A DNA stretch of 5,200 nt from Frankiales bacterium (GTDB taxonomy: Bacteria; Actinomycetota; Actinomycetes; Mycobacteriales; SCTD01): contig SCTD01000072.1 of assembly GCA_004299215.1 (NCBI GenBank), forward strand, positions 1 to 5,200. The letters are read 5' to 3'. This document shows, in pieces, positions 5,177-5,200 of this stretch (the stretch's first letter is position 1; every line of letters starts with the position of its first letter). The translations under genes were made by a program, and so were the position numbers. The notes beneath the pieces were generated by a model. That model had not been told where the DNA came from and ran no database searches. It saw nothing but the letters and a program-made list of their open reading frames with translations.

Positions 5177-5200
5177 CTAGTGCCCGCAGCTGCAGGCGGG
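5177..5200 (-). CDS. Possible 3' end of a minus-strand gene (C-terminal Pro-Ala-Cys-Ser-Cys-Gly-His)
   Basis: Reading the minus strand inward from the window edge, seven codons give PACSCGH followed by TAG (complement of 5177-5179). A Cys-x-Cys-Gly-His tail suggests a metal-binding or redox C-terminus, and the position right after the repeat region would suit a gene convergent with the monooxygenase. Only seven codons are visible, so this may be chance. I do not recognise the family and infer no function. Confidence 0.25.
   Translation of the reverse strand, partial: PACSCGH

Noticed and set aside
4737..5180. A 147-codon plus-strand open frame with a GTG start in the repeat region
   Set aside because: The product is low-complexity Pro/Arg/Ala/Gly, it runs through 16-bp repeats that change frame each unit, and it has no clear ribosome binding site or recognisable domain.

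Overview
The window is very GC-rich with strongly G/C-biased third codon positions. Its genes are tightly packed, with ATGA stop/start overlaps and a GTG start. This fits a high-GC actinomycete, possibly Nocardioides-like; that genus-level placement is an inference from style only. No rRNA, tRNA, CRISPR array, transposase or phage gene is visible.

Positions 1-3236 hold the 3' part of an operon encoding two ABC-2 type ATPase/permease pairs: ATPase 1 (5' end outside the window), permease 1, ATPase 2 and permease 2. Each of the three junctions is the same 4-base ATGA overlap preceded by a purine-rich ribosome binding site, so the four proteins are probably made by coupled translation and assembled together. 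The likely product is one exporter with two ATPases and two six-helix permeases, or two related exporters. The substrate cannot be read from the sequence.

Positions 3252-4577 encode a complete flavin-containing monooxygenase (FMO) with both dinucleotide-binding motifs and the FMO fingerprint. It starts with GTG 15 bases after the last permease. It has no ribosome binding site but has a TANNNT-type -10 element placed so that transcription could begin at the GTG itself, so it may be a separate, leaderless transcript.

Positions 4578-5176 hold about 600 bases with no convincing gene, and they are structurally rich. In order they contain: a four-tract G-quadruplex motif on the minus strand just after the FMO stop; a perfect 10-bp inverted repeat; a long inverted repeat with 29-base arms (26 matches plus 2 G-U wobbles) enclosing about 196 bases; a cluster of four length-variant copies of a TCGGGC/GGCC motif; and about ten units of a degenerate 16-bp tandem repeat. 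The long inverted repeat is the most notable unexplained structure in the window. At the extreme right edge, the last seven codons of a possible minus-strand gene ending in Cys-Ser-Cys-Gly-His may be present, which would make the repeat region a spacer between convergent genes.
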